From contig NZ_JBANRL010000001.1 in NCBI RefSeq assembly GCF_037154015.1, forward strand, positions 2,294,001 through 2,358,000: 64,000 bases of DNA, written 5' to 3'. Within the stretch, counting starts at the first letter, position 1; each line of letters starts with the position of its first letter. Made by a program: the position numbers and the translations under genes. This document shows positions 63,609 to 64,000 of this stretch, in pieces. The notes below the pieces were generated by a model that did not search any database, was not told the origin of the DNA, and saw only the letters and a list, made by a program, of their open reading frames with translations. The DNA comes from Altererythrobacter aquiaggeris. GTDB lineage: Bacteria; Pseudomonadota; Alphaproteobacteria; Sphingomonadales; Sphingomonadaceae.

Positions 63609-64000
63609 TGCCTCGTCCAGCAATCGCGCAATTCTGAGGCCGGCCTGCGTAATGCGCTTTTGCGAGGCACCGATCTGCGCCTCGATATCGGCCAGCGTAA
63701 AAGTGGTGCGTTCGGGCAAGTCGCGGCCGCACACATTGCCGTTTTGCGGCGCATCATAGGCCGCGGGATAAATCAGATCACGCGCAAGCAGCCAGCTTTC
63801 GCGGCCCCATTCAGCAGCGTCTCCGCCCGCCAGTTCGGCACGTTCCGCAGCAGAATAACGGCGGATCAGCCCAGGCTGCGCCGAAGTGATGGCACGTTCT
63901 GCCAAAGGGCCGTCCCAGATCCAGTGCAGATTGAGCTGCGGCACCGCGCCATAATCGACCACGCGGTCATTCCCGCCGCGATCATCGTTATCGCCCGAAT
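63600..64000 (-). CDS. S1/P1 nuclease, C-terminal part (start outside window)
   Basis: About 133 residues are visible, and the frame stays open to the window edge. The S1/P1 family motifs RGGNDR and NLHWIWD, the latter holding a zinc-ligand histidine, identify the C-terminal half of a zinc-dependent single-strand nuclease, normally secreted or periplasmic. The signal peptide and first zinc ligands would lie beyond base 64000. It is convergent with the LysE-type gene. Confidence 0.85.
   Translation of the reverse strand, partial: SGDNDDRGGNDRVVDYGAVPQLNLHWIWDGPLAERAITSAQPGLIRRYSAAERAELAGGDAAEWGRESWLLARDLIYPAAYDAPQNGNVCGRDLPERTTFTLADIEAQIGASQKRITQAGLRIARLLDEALG

Overview
The window reads as ordinary, densely packed chromosome of an alphaproteobacterium of the order Sphingomonadales, most likely an Erythrobacteraceae relative (Erythrobacter/Altererythrobacter type). 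The reasons are high GC with strong third-position bias, a PhyR-NepR-EcfG general stress locus with an HWE kinase, the near-origin order dut-coaBC-ubiB-ubiE-mutM-rpsT-dnaA, a TimA-like adaptor beside secB, and a VPAP-type PEP-CTERM protein. The genus is an inference, because no rRNA gene is present. I found no insertion sequence, integrase, phage gene or CRISPR array.

Layout: 1-5007 is signalling: a stand-alone receiver, phyR, a CHASE/HWE histidine kinase convergent with phyR, then nepR-ecfG. Perfect GGAAC-N16-CGTT sites precede both phyR and nepR-ecfG, so the stress sigma factor probably controls its own regulators. 5080-14251 holds an AI-2E-type permease, sodB, a DAACS symporter, glmM-thiD, a LOG-family protein, tRNA-Gln, and ppx/gppA-rlmE convergent with a cytochrome c. 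14378-22472 is one long plus-strand run: pheA, then DUF4129, DUF4350, MoxR, DUF58, SpoIIM-like and RDD genes, ending in a class A beta-lactamase whose start codon overlaps the RDD stop. 22515-34150 has a small secreted protein, an isoaspartyl peptidase, an MscS-like protein, zntB-like, ispG, a flavoprotein with a thioredoxin-like lipoprotein, a retropepsin-like protease, two convergent L,D-transpeptidases and a DMT exporter. 34293-47290 has acnA, a Ser/Gly-rich PEP-CTERM protein, ruvAB, aroC, the timA-mltA-smr operon, and secB-murJ-trpS. 47439-56487 is the dnaA-proximal block. 56735-64000 has a MoeB/ThiF-like enzyme, a GFA protein, a class III sirtuin, dapB, nth, a second DAACS symporter, dapE, a cupin, a LysE-type exporter, and the C-terminal end of an S1/P1 nuclease.

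How the genes work together: the left end is a complete stress-signalling switch, since PhyR-P is expected to bind NepR and free EcfG. Cell-envelope functions recur throughout (glmM, murJ, mltA, two L,D-transpeptidases, beta-lactamase, dapB/dapE, secB). The MoxR-DUF58-SpoIIM-RDD operon coupled to a beta-lactamase is the best candidate for a poorly described system. The other points of most interest are a ~165-residue acidic proline-rich insert splitting the two halves of CoaBC, a structured dnaA leader with a possible upstream ORF ending in an ATGA overlap, and a MutM with only three of the four expected zinc cysteines.
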